A stretch of 64,000 bases of DNA from Aliiroseovarius sp. S1339 (GCF_023195695.1 NZ_JALPQG010000001.1:372001-436000); one strand, 5' to 3'. Shown: positions 9,461 to 19,090, numbered from the stretch's first letter. The notes: generated by a model from the letters alone, not told the origin. Numbers and translations are program-made.

Positions 9461-9953
9461 CAGCAGCCACCTTGACCGAGATCATCACATCAGGCTCCGC
9501 TGGCGGCTCGCCACGGGTGATGGCGTCGACATGCTCCATCCCCGACGTCACACGCCCATAAACGGTGTATTGGCCGTCGAGGAAATGGTTGTCCTTGAAG
9601 TTGATGAAAAACTGGCTGTTGGCCGAATTTGGATCCGCCGAACGTGCCGCCCCCAAAGTGCCACGGTCATGCGGCAGCCTTGAAAACTCGGCCGGAAGGT
9701 TCGGCAGCGACGACCCACCCGTGCCCGCGTGGCGCAGGGTCATCGGGTCTTTGCCGTTGGCCACGTCGCCGGTCTGCGCCATGAAACCATCAATCACGCG
9801 GTGAAAGACAACGCCATCATAGTCGCCTGCGCGCGCCAGTTCTTTCATCCGCTCGCTGTGTTTGGGGGCCACATCGGGCAGCAGTTCGATCACCACTGTG
9901 CCGCCTTTAAGCTCCATCAGGATGGTGTTTTCGGGATCTTTGTAATCGGCCAT
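9453..9953 (-). CDS. cytoplasmic cyclophilin-type peptidyl-prolyl isomerase
   Basis: 166-aa cyclophilin with no signal peptide, hence cytosolic. Active-site segments are VVFHRVIDGFMAQTGD, NSQFFINFKDN and YTVYGRVTSGMEHV, close to bacterial PpiB. It is first in a two-gene minus-strand unit with the membrane-anchored paralogue (8-nt overlap). The resemblance between the two points to a tandem duplication in which one copy gained a membrane anchor. A Shine-Dalgarno aggaggc lies just upstream of the ATG. Confidence 0.95.
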   Translation of the reverse strand: MADYKDPENTILMELKGGTVVIELLPDVAPKHSERMKELARAGDYDGVVFHRVIDGFMAQTGDVANGKDPMTLRHAGTGGSSLPNLPAEFSRLPHDRGTLGAARSADPNSANSQFFINFKDNHFLDGQYTVYGRVTSGMEHVDAITRGEPPAEPDVMISVKVAADD

Positions 9954-10115
9954 TTGGGCCTCCTGTTTGTCTATCGGTGACTTGGGTCAATTGCCCGCCA
10001 ACTTATGCGCGCTTTGGGCAAGATGAAAGAGGTCACAGGCGCATTTTCGCCCCCAAACCCGTTGACCCCGGCCCCCTTTTAATGTGCAACTGCCCCGTAG
10101 CAGATGGAGAGACAG

Positions 10116-11306
10116 ATGGCCTGGAAAACACTTGATGATATGGATCTAGACGGCATGGTTGTGCTGACGCGCGTGGATATCAACGTGCCGGTCGAAAATG
10201 GCCAAGTGACGGATGACACCCGCATTCAGCGCATTCTGCCCACCATCCGCGACATTTTGGACGCCGGCGGGAAGCCGGTTCTGCTTGCGCATTTTGGCCG
10301 CCCCAAAGGGCAGCGTGTGCCGGACATGTCGCTGTCCGTCGTGCGCCCGGCGCTGGAAGCCGCGTTGGGATGCCCGGTTAAATTCGCCGAGGATTGCATC
10401 GGCGGACCCGCCAAGAAAGCGGTTGCCGGATTGGAAAAAGGCGATGTTCTGCTGTTGGAAAACACCCGGTTTCACGAAGGTGAAACGAAGAACGATGGCG
10501 GGTTCGCGGCCTCGTTGGCGGCGTTAGGCAATGTTTACTGTAATGACGCGTTTTCGGCCGCCCATCGTGCCCATGCGTCCACGGCTGGGCTGGCGCATTT
10601 GTTGCCCGCCTGTGCAGGTCGTTTGATGCAAGCCGAACTGTCTGCTCTGGAAGCCGCCCTTGGCGACCCTGAACGCCCGGTTGTGGCGGTTGTTGGCGGG
10701 GCGAAGGTCTCGACCAAGCTCGACCTGTTGGGCAATCTGGTCAAACGGGTTGATCATTTGGTGATCGGCGGCGGTATGGCCAACACGTTTCTTGCCGCCC
10801 GGGGCATCGAAATCGGCACGTCTCTGGCAGAACACGATATGGCCGATACAGCCCGCGAAATTCTTGAAAAAGCCGACGCGGCAGGGTGCGAAATCATCCT
10901 GCCCAGCGATGTGGTCGTGGCGCGCGAATTCGCGGCGGGCGCTGCGCATGAAACCGTTGCGGTCGATGCCTGCCCTGCAGACGCCATGATCCTTGATGCT
11001 GGTCCCGAAACCGTGGCGCGCATCACCGCGGTTTTCGAGACCGCCCGGACGCTGATCTGGAACGGTCCCTTGGGCGCATTCGAGATTGAACCCTTCGACG
11101 CAGCCACAAACGCCGCCGCGAAGGCTGCGGCAGAGCTGTCTGCCGCAGGCAGGCTGACATCGGTTGCCGGTGGTGGTGACACGGTGGCCGCCCTGAACAA
11201 AGCAGATGCCGCGAAAGACTTCACTTATATTTCGACGGCGGGCGGGGCTTTCCTTGAATGGATGGAAGGGAAGGAATTGCCGGGGGTTGCGGCCCTGGGC
11301 GACTGA
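10116..11306 (+). CDS. pgk: phosphoglycerate kinase
   Basis: Glycolytic/gluconeogenic enzyme that interconverts 1,3-bisphosphoglycerate and 3-phosphoglycerate with ATP. The 396-aa length is typical. Motifs include [13 protein letters not shown] near the N-terminus, [24 protein letters not shown] and the C-terminal nucleotide loop [11 protein letters not shown]. The start at 10116 is preferred over an in-frame ATG at 10104 because tggagaga upstream of 10116 provides the ribosome-binding site. It is followed by a strong terminator. The class I aldolase further down is its pathway neighbour. Confidence 0.97.
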   Translation: MAWKTLDDMDLDGMVVLTRVDINVPVENGQVTDDTRIQRILPTIRDILDAGGKPVLLAHFGRPKGQRVPDMSLSVVRPALEAALGCPVKFAEDCIGGPAKKAVAGLEKGDVLLLENTRFHEGETKNDGGFAASLAALGNVYCNDAFSAAHRAHASTAGLAHLLPACAGRLMQAELSALEAALGDPERPVVAVVGGAKVSTKLDLLGNLVKRVDHLVIGGGMANTFLAARGIEIGTSLAEHDMADTAREILEKADAAGCEIILPSDVVVAREFAAGAAHETVAVDACPADAMILDAGPETVARITAVFETARTLIWNGPLGAFEIEPFDAATNAAAKAAAELSAAGRLTSVAGGGDTVAALNKADAAKDFTYISTAGGAFLEWMEGKELPGVAALGD

Positions 11307-11328
11307 CCGACCACTCATCGAACCAATG

Positions 11329-11362
11329 GAACCCGTGCCCTGAAAAGGCGCGGGTTTTTTTT
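11329..11362 (+). terminator. rho-independent terminator after pgk
   Basis: Stem aacccgtgcc / ggcgcgggtt with loop ctgaaaa, followed by an unbroken T-run. It separates pgk from the hemP unit. Confidence 0.85.
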
Positions 11363-11376
11363 GGGGAAGTATCGGG

Positions 11377-11406
11377 TTGACAGTTACCTGAGCGTTTTAG
11401 TAGGAA
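11377..11406 (+). promoter_or_regulatory. possible sigma-70 promoter for the hemP unit
   Basis: TTGACA at 11377-11382 matches the -35 consensus; a weak -10 (taggaa, 11401-11406) follows after 18 bp. It lies 76 bp before the first small ORF. Iron control would be expected for hemP, but I do not see a convincing operator. Confidence 0.35.
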
Positions 11407-11481
11407 ATAAACGTCAGCCAGTCGCAATCGCGATCAGCCGGAGACCTCAGGGCAACCGCCCTTCCGTGCAGGAGCGCGACA

Positions 11482-11607
11482 ATGACCAATCCGACCAAGG
11501 GTCCTTTTCTGGCCCGAACCGATTTGACACTCTCCCTCCCCATCCTGTCTGGCCTGCGATCACTGGCCACATGGATCGAGGCGTGCCTTGAAGGAGACCA
11601 CACATGA
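11482..11607 (+). CDS. 41-aa small protein translationally coupled to hemP
   Basis: Short ORF (MTNPTKGPFLARTDL...) with a Shine-Dalgarno aggag 8 nt before its ATG. Its TGA overlaps the hemP ATG (ATGA at 11604-11607), a classic coupling arrangement, which is the main reason to believe it. The middle has a hydrophobic-amphipathic stretch (LTLSLPILSGLRSLATWI). No family is recognised. It could be a small partner protein or a leader peptide that sets HemP translation. Confidence 0.55.
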   Translation: MTNPTKGPFLARTDLTLSLPILSGLRSLATWIEACLEGDHT

Positions 11608-11774
11608 CCGCCCCTCTGACCAGCTCGGCCTTTGACGGTGCCAGCCAGACCACCCCGCCACAGCACGACGCGCTGGCGTTGACCGGATCGGGGCGCAAAG
11701 CCCAAATTGTGCTCAATGACATGGTCTACACACTGACCATCACGCGGGCCGGCAAGCTGATCTTGACGAAATAG
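11604..11774 (+). CDS. hemP: HemP-like hemin uptake protein
   Basis: 56-aa protein whose C-terminal half, [22 protein letters not shown] split as [10 protein letters not shown] and [12 protein letters not shown] (residues 35-56), matches the HemP family (Pfam hemP), short proteins ending in RxGKLILTK and linked to haem/iron uptake. The N-terminal 30 residues are low-complexity and variable, as in the family. The start ATG overlaps the stop of the preceding 41-aa ORF, with aaggaga as ribosome-binding site. HemP has been proposed to act as a small regulator or accessory of haem uptake; no haem transporter genes lie nearby here. Confidence 0.85.
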   Translation: MTAPLTSSAFDGASQTTPPQHDALALTGSGRKAQIVLNDMVYTLTITRAGKLILTK

Positions 11775-11998
11775 CAAGACGGCGCAGCGCGTTTCAGCTT
11801 ACGTTCCAACCATCCGTTGCGCGCCCACCAAAGCACCGGAAGCAAGACCCGGAGCAATTGACCCCGCGGCCCCCAATTTCGCCCGCGGGTGTGATCGGGG
11901 GTACATTTCAATCTGCGGCGTTAGCGCCAGCAGAATTGCAAGGGTTGGCACACTCCCTTAGAACAGTGGAAATTCACCCAGATCAAAACGGGACCGAC

Positions 11999-12892
11999 AT
12001 GCCAAACCAAGCACAAATGGAACAAATCAAAGCCGGCCAAGGCTTCATTGCAGCCCTTGACCAGTCGGGCGGTTCGACCCCGAAGGCCCTGCGCCTGTAT
12101 GGCATCGAAGAAGATACCTATTCGGGCGACGCGGAAATGTATGACCTGATCCACGCCATGCGGTCACGCATCGCGCAGGCCCCTGCATTTACGGGCGAGA
12201 AAGTCATCGGCGCCATCTTGTTTGAAATGACCATGGACCGGACAATCGCTGGCAAACCGACGGCAACCTTCATGTGGGAAGATCGCGGTGTGGTGCCTTT
12301 CTTGAAGGTCGACAAGGGGCTGGAAGCAGAAGTGAATGGTGCCCAGCTGATGAAACCGATGCCCGATCTGGATGCGCTCTGCGACCGCGCCGTGAAGGCC
12401 GGCATTTTTGGCACCAAGATGCGATCCGTCATCAACGCGGCCAATGCCGATGGCATCAAAGCCAACGTGGCGCAACAGTTTGAAGTCGCAAAACAGATCA
12501 TCGCCCATGGCTTGGTGCCGATCATCGAGCCTGAGATCAACATCTCGATCCCTGACAAAGCGGCCGCGGAAGACTTGCTTCTGGCCGAGTTGAAAGCGCA
12601 TCTGGACGCGCTGACGGAGGATCAGACGGTGATGCTGAAGCTGACACTGCCCGAGACACCGAACCACTATAAGGCGCTGGTGGATCACCCACGCGTCGCC
12701 TCTGTCGTGGCGTTGTCGGGTGGCTATTCCCGCGCCGAGGCCAACGCCCGCCTTAGCCAAAACACCGGCATGATCGCCAGCTTTTCGCGCGCCCTGACCG
12801 AAGGCCTGTCCGCGCAGCAGTCGGACGACGAATTCAACGCAATGATCGCAGACACGATCGACAGCATTTATCAGGCGTCCATCGCAGGCTGA
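11999..12892 (+). CDS. fda: class I fructose-bisphosphate aldolase
   Basis: Class I (Schiff-base) aldolase that cleaves fructose-1,6-bisphosphate to dihydroxyacetone phosphate and glyceraldehyde-3-phosphate. The 297-aa product starts [26 protein letters not shown], of which [20 protein letters not shown] is the family N-terminal signature. The probable Schiff-base lysine is K214 in VMLKLTLPE. The frame stays open upstream to 11858, but that segment reads like non-coding sequence. It stands alone, 690 bp after pgk, so both are central carbon metabolism genes with separate transcription. Confidence 0.93.
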   Translation: MPNQAQMEQIKAGQGFIAALDQSGGSTPKALRLYGIEEDTYSGDAEMYDLIHAMRSRIAQAPAFTGEKVIGAILFEMTMDRTIAGKPTATFMWEDRGVVPFLKVDKGLEAEVNGAQLMKPMPDLDALCDRAVKAGIFGTKMRSVINAANADGIKANVAQQFEVAKQIIAHGLVPIIEPEINISIPDKAAAEDLLLAELKAHLDALTEDQTVMLKLTLPETPNHYKALVDHPRVASVVALSGGYSRAEANARLSQNTGMIASFSRALTEGLSAQQSDDEFNAMIADTIDSIYQASIAG

Positions 12893-12912
12893 TCAAAGAC
12901 AAAACCAAGCTC

Positions 12913-12944
12913 CGCCCGTGGCCAACGCTGCGGGCGTTTCTGTT
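12913..12944 (+). terminator. weak terminator after the aldolase gene
   Basis: Stem cgcccg (12913-12918) / cgggcg (12931-12936) followed by tttctgtt. Only 6 bp with an 12-nt loop, so this is tentative. Confidence 0.45.
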
Positions 12945-13083
12945 GTGCAGGTCGTGCTGCACCATGTCGTTCTGATGAAGCCGTTATTGGCACCCTATCG
13001 GTTGCATTTTACCTTTGCGACAAAACCCTGCATACTCGTAGTTCGTTTGGTAACGGTTCGTAATTCGGTAAAAGGTCTTTCTG

Positions 13084-14316
13084 ATGGCCAGTACGCTTCT
13101 TGGCGGCATTTCAATAAACGAAATTCTTGCTGACCCCAATGGGGCCAACAATTTCGACACCGATGGCAACGGCAACGCCCAAGGTGGCGATGAATTCATC
13201 GAGCTGATCAACACGTCGAATGCCGCCATTGATATCTCCGGATTGGAACTTTGGGACCGGGGCCGCGACAATTGGTTCACCTTTCCGTCGGGCACGGTGC
13301 TGGAGCCGGGCGCGGTCGCGGTTGTGGTCCGCAACGTTCAGAATGGCGGCAGTTTGCCCAGCGTGTCAGGCGACAACCTTGCCTTTGATGCTGACTACGG
13401 CAGCGGCGTTTTCAACAATAATGGCGACAACCTGGTCGTCTATGACCCCAACAATGACGAATTTATTCAGGCGATCTATAACGGAGACTCCGTTGACGAC
13501 CCGGTTAACGGTGGTGGCTATTCCGGGTTCTCCAACACTGCGACACAGTCCGGGACGGTCGAAGACTTCGGCAACGATCAGGACGGGTTTTCGATCCAAA
13601 GGACATCGACCGGGTTCACCAATTCCCAGACGCCGACCCCCGGCGCGGACATTGTGTGCTTTGCGTCCGGCACGCTGATCGAAACCCCGGATGGCCACAC
13701 CCCGATCGAACAATTGCGCGCAGGCGACCTTGTAAACACGCTGGACGACGGCTTTCAGCCCATTCGATGGATCTTTGCGCGGCGCGTCACGCTGGCGGAT
13801 GTGAATGCCAATCCAAAGCTTTTGCCAATTGCGATTAGCGCCGTTTTTCAAGGCGCAAGGATGCCTGCCCGCCCTTTGCTTGTGTCACGCCAGCACCGGA
13901 TTCTGATTGATGGTAAGATTGCGCAACGCATGTTTGGTGAGCCCCAGATATTGGCAGCGGCAAAAGATCTGCTTGGGTGTAACGGCATTCGGACCGTGCA
14001 TCCTGACGGTGGATTTTTCTATTTCCACGTTCTGTTGGAGGGTCACCACATACTAAACGCGAATGGCATTGCGGCTGAAAGCCTGTATCTGGGACAACAA
14101 GCTTTGTCTGCAATATCACCAAGGGCGCGTGACGAATTGCAGATTTTGCTTCCTGACAGCGGTCAGGCAAAGATCCCTTTACTTCAAACGCCATCACGCC
14201 AGCTTCCTCATGGCGCGCGTGTCAAAACGCTGGTCAGACGGCATATCAAGAACAAGCGGACTGTCCCGGCGGCGTTCAACGACACGACGCTGGCACCACG
14301 CCTTCGCAGTCTCTGA
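13084..14316 (+). CDS. lamin-tail domain / Hint domain protein
   Basis: 410-aa protein with two recognisable parts. Residues about 8-120 form a lamin-tail (LTD) beta-sandwich: ISINEILADPNG, DEFIELINTS, LELWDRG and FPSGTVLEPGAVAVVV. Residues about 190-345 form a Hint_2 domain starting at CFASGTLIETPDG, with the candidate nucleophile C192 and the block-B-like SRQHRILI (H271). There is no classical signal peptide. Related Rhodobacteraceae Hint proteins are large secreted proteins, so self-cleavage during or after export is an inference. The segment after 345 is basic and unassigned. An AT-rich promoter-like region precedes it; it has no operon partner. Confidence 0.85.
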   Translation: MASTLLGGISINEILADPNGANNFDTDGNGNAQGGDEFIELINTSNAAIDISGLELWDRGRDNWFTFPSGTVLEPGAVAVVVRNVQNGGSLPSVSGDNLAFDADYGSGVFNNNGDNLVVYDPNNDEFIQAIYNGDSVDDPVNGGGYSGFSNTATQSGTVEDFGNDQDGFSIQRTSTGFTNSQTPTPGADIVCFASGTLIETPDGHTPIEQLRAGDLVNTLDDGFQPIRWIFARRVTLADVNANPKLLPIAISAVFQGARMPARPLLVSRQHRILIDGKIAQRMFGEPQILAAAKDLLGCNGIRTVHPDGGFFYFHVLLEGHHILNANGIAAESLYLGQQALSAISPRARDELQILLPDSGQAKIPLLQTPSRQLPHGARVKTLVRRHIKNKRTVPAAFNDTTLAPRLRSL

Positions 14317-14476
14317 CCCCCGACGAACTGGCACCTGACGACAGGCTTGGCAGCGACCCACTTTTTTCGTGAACCGATTCGATTTGGGATTCACAAGGCG
14401 AATCACCTGTGCCATAGTCCCCTTGCACCACCCGAAAAGAGGTGGGCAAGAGGCAGTACATACAGATGGGAAGCCT

Positions 14477-14779
14477 ATGGGCGCACCTCGTACACAAGCT
14501 GGTTTTGGTGGGGCGATCTACTTCGTAGTGATCGTGGGTCTTGGCCTATACTTCACCTTTGCCAGTGTGCAGGGCGACTATGGATTGTTCCGGCGCGTAC
14601 AAATCGAGGCTGAGACGCGCGCGCTTATCAAAGAGCGTTATGCGCTCTCGGCCGAGATTACTGCCCTGTCCAACAAAACCCACCGCTTGTCTGACGAGTA
14701 TCTGGATCTTGACCTGCTGGATGAGCAGGCGCGGTCAGTCCTTGGCATGGTGCGCGGTGACGAGATCGTACTGCGCTAG
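14477..14779 (+). CDS. FtsB/DivIC-like septum formation initiator protein
   Basis: 100-aa bitopic protein with one transmembrane helix (about 12-30, AIYFVVIVGLGLYFTFASVQ), the motif QGDYGLFRRVQIEAE and a short coiled coil, ending in LDLLDEQARSVLGMVRGDEIV. This is the alphaproteobacterial FtsB-like form that links division proteins FtsQ and FtsL in the inner membrane. The start at 14477 is chosen by comparison with the family; a frame extension back to 14369 has no helix or homology. It lies upstream of the pdh operon, as commonly seen in this group, but a promoter and operator lie between. Confidence 0.88.
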   Translation: MGAPRTQAGFGGAIYFVVIVGLGLYFTFASVQGDYGLFRRVQIEAETRALIKERYALSAEITALSNKTHRLSDEYLDLDLLDEQARSVLGMVRGDEIVLR

Positions 14780-14972
14780 AAACCCGGTGTGGGTTGCTGA
14801 ATGCACTGACCCGGCAACCCCTTCAGTCTGCGCAGCAGTTTCGACCCCGCCGGATTTGGGTTTTCCTGGTTTTCACATCATGCGTCAGGACAACGAGTGT
14901 CATGCGCCCGGTGCAAACCTGCCCTTCCTGTCCCAACGTCAAGTTTTTGTCGACCTGTAAGTCTGACTTCGG

Positions 14973-14999
14973 TATAAGGTAGTTTAACACTAAACTACC
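14973..14999 (+). promoter_or_regulatory. palindromic operator overlapping a putative promoter of the pdh operon
   Basis: A perfect inverted repeat GGTAGTTTA-acac-TAAACTACC (14978-14999) directly abuts a -10-like TATAAG (14973-14978), 38 bp before pdhA. The geometry fits a repressor-binding site covering the transcription start. The regulator is not identifiable from the sequence. Confidence 0.65.
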
Positions 15000-15036
15000 G
15001 CCAAAACACTGACTGACGCCAGGAGGAGGACGCCAC

Positions 15037-16038
15037 ATGGCAGCCCGCAAAAGCGCCCAGAAAAAACCCGCTAAATCAAATACATCCAAAGAAGAACTAC
15101 TCTCCCACTATCGTGAGATGCTGCTTATTCGTCGATTCGAGGAAAAGGCCGGCCAGTTATATGGCATGGGTCTGATCGGCGGGTTCTGTCACCTTTACAT
15201 CGGTCAGGAAGCCGTTGTTGTAGGGCTGGAAGCTGCTGCGCAGGAAGGCGACAAGCGCCTGACTTCTTATCGCGATCACGGTCACATGCTTGCTTGCGGA
15301 ATGGACCCAAAAGGCGTGATGGCCGAACTGACCGGGCGCGAAGGCGGGTATTCGCGCGGTAAGGGCGGATCGATGCACATGTTTTCGAAAGAAAAGCACT
15401 TCTATGGCGGTCACGGGATTGTTGGTGCACAGGTGCCAATCGGTACCGGCCTGGCTTTTGCGGACAAATATCTGGAAAATGGCGGCGTGACCTTCACCTA
15501 TTTCGGCGACGGCGCGGCCAATCAGGGTCAGGTCTATGAAAGCTTCAACATGGCGTCGCTGTGGCAGCTGCCGGTCGTCTATGTGGTTGAAAACAACCAG
15601 TACGCGATGGGCACTTCGATGCAGCGATCAAGTTCGACCCCTGATATTTACAAGCGCGGCGAAGCGTTTGCCATTCCCGGTGAAGCGGTCGATGGCATGG
15701 ACGTTTTGGCGGTGAAAGAGGCTGGGCTGCGCGCCACCGAACACTGCCGGTCGGGCAATGGTCCCTATATTCTGGAAATGAAAACATATCGCTATCGCGG
15801 ACATTCCATGTCGGACCCGGCAAAATACCGGACCCGCGAAGAAGTTCAGAAGGTTCGCGAAGAACGCGATGCCATCGACCATGTGCGCGACCTTCTCTTA
15901 CAAGGCAAACACGCGTCGGAAGACGAGTTGAAGGCCATCGACAAAGAGATCAAAGGCATCGTCAACGACGCGGCCGAATTCTCGAAAAACAGCCCGGAAC
16001 CCGCTCTTGAAGAGCTGTGGACCGACATTTACGCCTAA
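15037..16038 (+). CDS. pdhA: pyruvate dehydrogenase E1 component, alpha subunit
   Basis: Thiamine-diphosphate-binding half of the alpha2beta2 E1 enzyme that decarboxylates pyruvate. The 333-aa product has the TPP motif starting GDGAANQGQ (157-165) and ending in VVENNQ (183-188), and the phosphorylation-loop-like YRYRGHSMSDP segment near residue 250. The start has a strong ribosome-binding site (aggaggagg). The N-terminus is Lys/Ala-rich as usual for this family. First gene of pdhA-pdhB-DUF5076-pdhC. Confidence 0.97.
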   Translation: MAARKSAQKKPAKSNTSKEELLSHYREMLLIRRFEEKAGQLYGMGLIGGFCHLYIGQEAVVVGLEAAAQEGDKRLTSYRDHGHMLACGMDPKGVMAELTGREGGYSRGKGGSMHMFSKEKHFYGGHGIVGAQVPIGTGLAFADKYLENGGVTFTYFGDGAANQGQVYESFNMASLWQLPVVYVVENNQYAMGTSMQRSSSTPDIYKRGEAFAIPGEAVDGMDVLAVKEAGLRATEHCRSGNGPYILEMKTYRYRGHSMSDPAKYRTREEVQKVREERDAIDHVRDLLLQGKHASEDELKAIDKEIKGIVNDAAEFSKNSPEPALEELWTDIYA

Positions 16039-16062
16039 GCCCCGGACAGAGGAGAAGAAAAA

Positions 16063-17436
16063 ATGGCTACTGAAGTATTGATGCCCGCCCTGTCCCCCAC
16101 GATGGAAGAGGGAACACTGGCGAAATGGCTTGTGAAAGAAGGCGACTCGGTTGCATCGGGTGACATCATCGCCGAGATCGAAACCGACAAGGCCACGATG
16201 GAATTCGAAGCGGTCGACGAAGGGATCATCGGCAAAATCCTGATTGCTGAAGGCACTGAAGGTGTGAAAGTGAACACGCCGATCGCTGTCATGATCGAAG
16301 AAGGCGAAAGCGTTGATGACATCGCAGCGCCTGCAGCAGCGCCAGCCGAAACCGCTGTGCCGGAAATCACCGACGCACCTGTGGCCGCGAAGGCTGCCGC
16401 GCAGCCGATCACCCCAGTGGTCGTCGCCGAGCCAGATATTCCCGCTGGCACTGAAATGCGCGCAACCACGGTGCGCGAAGCTCTGCGCGACGCGATGGCT
16501 GAAGAAATGCGATCAGATGAGACCGTCTTCCTGATGGGGGAGGAGGTCGCGGAATATCAGGGCGCTTACAAAATCAGCCAAGGTCTGTTGGACGAATTTG
16601 GGGCCAAGCGGGTGATTGACACCCCGATCACCGAACATGGCTTCACCGGTCTTGCCACCGGCGCTGCGATGGGTGGTTTGAAGCCAATCGTCGAGTTCAT
16701 GACGTTCAACTTCGCCATGCAGGCCATTGACCACATCATCAACACTGCCGCGAAAACGCGTTACATGTCGGGCGGTCAGATGTCCTGCCCCATCGTCTTT
16801 CGTGGTGCGAACGGGGCCGCTGCCCGCGTGGCAGCCCAGCACAGTCAGGATTACGCTGCGTGGTATTCGCAGATCCCCGGCCTGTATGTGGCGATGCCTT
16901 ACTCGGCCTCGGACGCCAAGGGTCTGCTGAAATCGGCGATCCGTGATGAAAACCCGGTAGTCTTCCTGGAAAACGAACTGCTTTACGGTCAGAGCTTCGA
17001 CGTGCCCGTGATGGACGACTACACCGTTCCGTTCGGCAAGGCGCGCATCTGGCGTGAAGGCACGGATGTGACCATCGTCAGCTTCGGCATTGGCATGAAA
17101 TACGCGCTGGAGGCCGCCGACGCGCTGGCCGAAGACGGCATTTCTGCTGAGGTGATCGACCTGCGCACTCTGCGTCCGCTGGATTACGACACGGTGATCA
17201 ACTCTGTCATGAAAACCAACCGCTGTATCACCGTGGAAGAAGGTTGGCCCGTCTGCTCGATCGGCAACCACCTGTCGGCAACCATCATGGAACGCGCGTT
17301 CGATTACCTTGACGCGCCGGTGATCAACCTGACCGGCAAGGACGTGCCCATGCCCTATGCCGCAAATCTTGAAAAGCTCGCGCTCGTGACCACGAAAGAG
17401 GTCATCGACGCCGCCAAAGCTGTAACCTATCGGTAA
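16063..17436 (+). CDS. pdhB: pyruvate dehydrogenase E1 component, beta subunit with lipoyl domain
   Basis: 457 aa: residues 2-80 are a lipoyl domain with the modified lysine in ETDKATM (K43), then a Ala/Pro-rich linker (about 85-130), then the transketolase-like E1 beta core (about 135-457, with [18 protein letters not shown] and [20 protein letters not shown] split motifs). A lipoyl domain on E1 beta is typical of alphaproteobacteria and differs from enterobacterial PDH. Its lipoyl domain is nearly identical to that of pdhC. The ribosome-binding site gaggagaag is strong. It follows pdhA after 24 bp. Confidence 0.96.
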   Translation: MATEVLMPALSPTMEEGTLAKWLVKEGDSVASGDIIAEIETDKATMEFEAVDEGIIGKILIAEGTEGVKVNTPIAVMIEEGESVDDIAAPAAAPAETAVPEITDAPVAAKAAAQPITPVVVAEPDIPAGTEMRATTVREALRDAMAEEMRSDETVFLMGEEVAEYQGAYKISQGLLDEFGAKRVIDTPITEHGFTGLATGAAMGGLKPIVEFMTFNFAMQAIDHIINTAAKTRYMSGGQMSCPIVFRGANGAAARVAAQHSQDYAAWYSQIPGLYVAMPYSASDAKGLLKSAIRDENPVVFLENELLYGQSFDVPVMDDYTVPFGKARIWREGTDVTIVSFGIGMKYALEAADALAEDGISAEVIDLRTLRPLDYDTVINSVMKTNRCITVEEGWPVCSIGNHLSATIMERAFDYLDAPVINLTGKDVPMPYAANLEKLALVTTKEVIDAAKAVTYR

Positions 17437-17446
17437 GGCCAGTTAG

Positions 17447-17725
17447 ATGTTTGGAAGAAAAAGACCGATCAAACTGAACAATCCACTTCTCGTCGCATTC
17501 TTTGAAGACGACGGATCTTTGAATGTCCGTATCGATGCAGATCAGTTGGAAGCACCAGGTTGGGCAGGGATCATCCTTGCTGATCTTGAAACCCATTTTG
17601 CCAACGCGCTGGCTCATACCGGAAAAGCGACTTCGCCGGAAGCCGCATTGACGGATATTAGGGCCGCGTATCAGGCCGAAATTTCGCATCCTACCGACAC
17701 GCCCACAGGCCACATCGAGAACTAA
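17447..17725 (+). CDS. DUF5076-like small protein in the pdh operon
   Basis: 92-aa soluble protein starting MFGRKRPIKLNNPLLVAFFE, resembling the DUF5076 family as I recall it. It lies 10 bp after pdhB and 9 bp before pdhC, so it is co-transcribed with the complex. No catalytic motif is visible. The position suggests an accessory or assembly role for PDH, but this is inference only. Confidence 0.7.
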   Translation: MFGRKRPIKLNNPLLVAFFEDDGSLNVRIDADQLEAPGWAGIILADLETHFANALAHTGKATSPEAALTDIRAAYQAEISHPTDTPTGHIEN

Positions 17726-17734
17726 GGAAGAGCT

Positions 17735-19024
17735 ATGCCAACAGAAATTCTCATGCCCGCCCTGTCCCCGACGATGGAGGAAGGCACACTGGCCAAATGG
17801 CTGGTCAAGGAAGGCGACGAGGTCGCATCGGGCGACCTTTTGGCCGAGATCGAAACCGATAAGGCCACGATGGAGTTCGAAGCCGTTGATGAAGGGATCA
17901 TTGGTAAGATTCTTGTGGCTGACGGCACCGAGGGCGTAAAAGTGAACACCGCCATCGCCGTTCTGATTGAAGAAGGCGAAGAGGTCGGCGACTTGGCCAC
18001 AAGCGCGTCTGCTGCTGCCGAAGCCGAGGCCGCTCCTGCAGCGGTTGAGGCTGCGGCACCCGCCGCCCCTGCACCCTCTGCCCCTGCCCCGCAAGCCGCT
18101 GATAGTGCACGCATTTTCGCCTCGCCTTTGGCGCGCCGGATTGCGGCGGACAAGGGTTTGGACCTGACGCAGATCAAAGGCTCCGGTCCCAAAGGCCGGA
18201 TCGTCAAGGCCGATGTGGAAGGCGCGACGGCAACCGCACCCAAAGCAGCAATCGCTGCCGCCAGTGCACCTGCTGCGGCGCCGCCCGCGCCCGCTGTCTC
18301 CTCCGACGCGATTGCCGCTATGTATGAGGGGCGCGAGTTTGAGGAGGTCAAGCTGGACGGGATGCGCAAAATCATCGCCGCCCGCCTGACAGAAGCCAAA
18401 CAGACCATCCCGCATTTCTATCTGCGCCGCGACATCAAACTGGATGCGCTGTTGGCCTTCCGTGGTCAGTTAAACAAGCAGTTGGAAGCGCGTGGTGTGA
18501 AGTTGTCGGTCAATGATTTCATCATAAAGGCCTGCGCGATTGCGCTGCAACAAGTGCCCGACGCAAACGCAGTCTGGGCCGGTGATCGGGTTCTGAAGAT
18601 GAAAGCCTCGGACGTGGCAGTTGCCGTCGCGATCGAAGGCGGGCTGTTCACGCCGGTTCTGCAAGACGCAGAAATGCGGTCCTTGTCCAGCCTGTCGACC
18701 CAGATGAAGGACCTGGCCGCCCGCGCGCGCGACCGCAAGCTTGCGCCGCATGAGTATCAAGGCGGCAGCTTCGCGATCTCAAACCTTGGGATGTTCGGCA
18801 TCGACAATTTCGACGCCGTCATCAACCCGCCGCATGGGGCGATCCTTGCGGTTGGTGCGGGTGTGAAAAAACCTGTGGTGAATTCTGAAGGTGCGTTGGA
18901 TGTGGCGACAGTGATGTCGGTTACCCTGAGCGTTGACCATCGGGTCATAGACGGCGCGCTTGGCGCGGAGCTTCTGAATGCAATCAAGGATAACCTTGAA
19001 AACCCAATGTCGATGTTGGCCTGA
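17735..19024 (+). CDS. pdhC: dihydrolipoamide acetyltransferase (PDH E2)
   Basis: E2 core of the pyruvate dehydrogenase complex, transferring acetyl from lipoyl to CoA. The 429-aa product has one lipoyl domain (2-80, K43), an Ala/Pro-rich linker, a peripheral-subunit-binding domain (about 125-160, [16 protein letters not shown] and [13 protein letters not shown]), a second linker and the catalytic domain ending with DHRVIDG (H402 and D406 of the HxxxDG motif). E3 (lpd) is not adjacent. The gene ends the operon; an RNA hairpin follows at 19056. Confidence 0.96.
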   Translation: MPTEILMPALSPTMEEGTLAKWLVKEGDEVASGDLLAEIETDKATMEFEAVDEGIIGKILVADGTEGVKVNTAIAVLIEEGEEVGDLATSASAAAEAEAAPAAVEAAAPAAPAPSAPAPQAADSARIFASPLARRIAADKGLDLTQIKGSGPKGRIVKADVEGATATAPKAAIAAASAPAAAPPAPAVSSDAIAAMYEGREFEEVKLDGMRKIIAARLTEAKQTIPHFYLRRDIKLDALLAFRGQLNKQLEARGVKLSVNDFIIKACAIALQQVPDANAVWAGDRVLKMKASDVAVAVAIEGGLFTPVLQDAEMRSLSSLSTQMKDLAARARDRKLAPHEYQGGSFAISNLGMFGIDNFDAVINPPHGAILAVGAGVKKPVVNSEGALDVATVMSVTLSVDHRVIDGALGAELLNAIKDNLENPMSMLA

Positions 19025-19055
19025 ATAAATATTCAGAAATAGGCATCTATTGACA

Positions 19056-19090
19056 TGGCTCAAGGCGGACATTCCCGCCTTGGGCCATTT
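19056..19090 (+). terminator. terminator after the pdh operon
   Basis: 13-bp stem tggctcaaggcgg / ccgccttgggcca (one G-T wobble) with a 6-nt loop, then attt. The stem is strong but the T-tract is short. Confidence 0.6.

Noticed and set aside
11397-11777. 126-codon minus-strand frame
   Set aside because: It covers the 41-aa ORF and hemP on the other strand; HemP signature and coupled starts are much better evidence.
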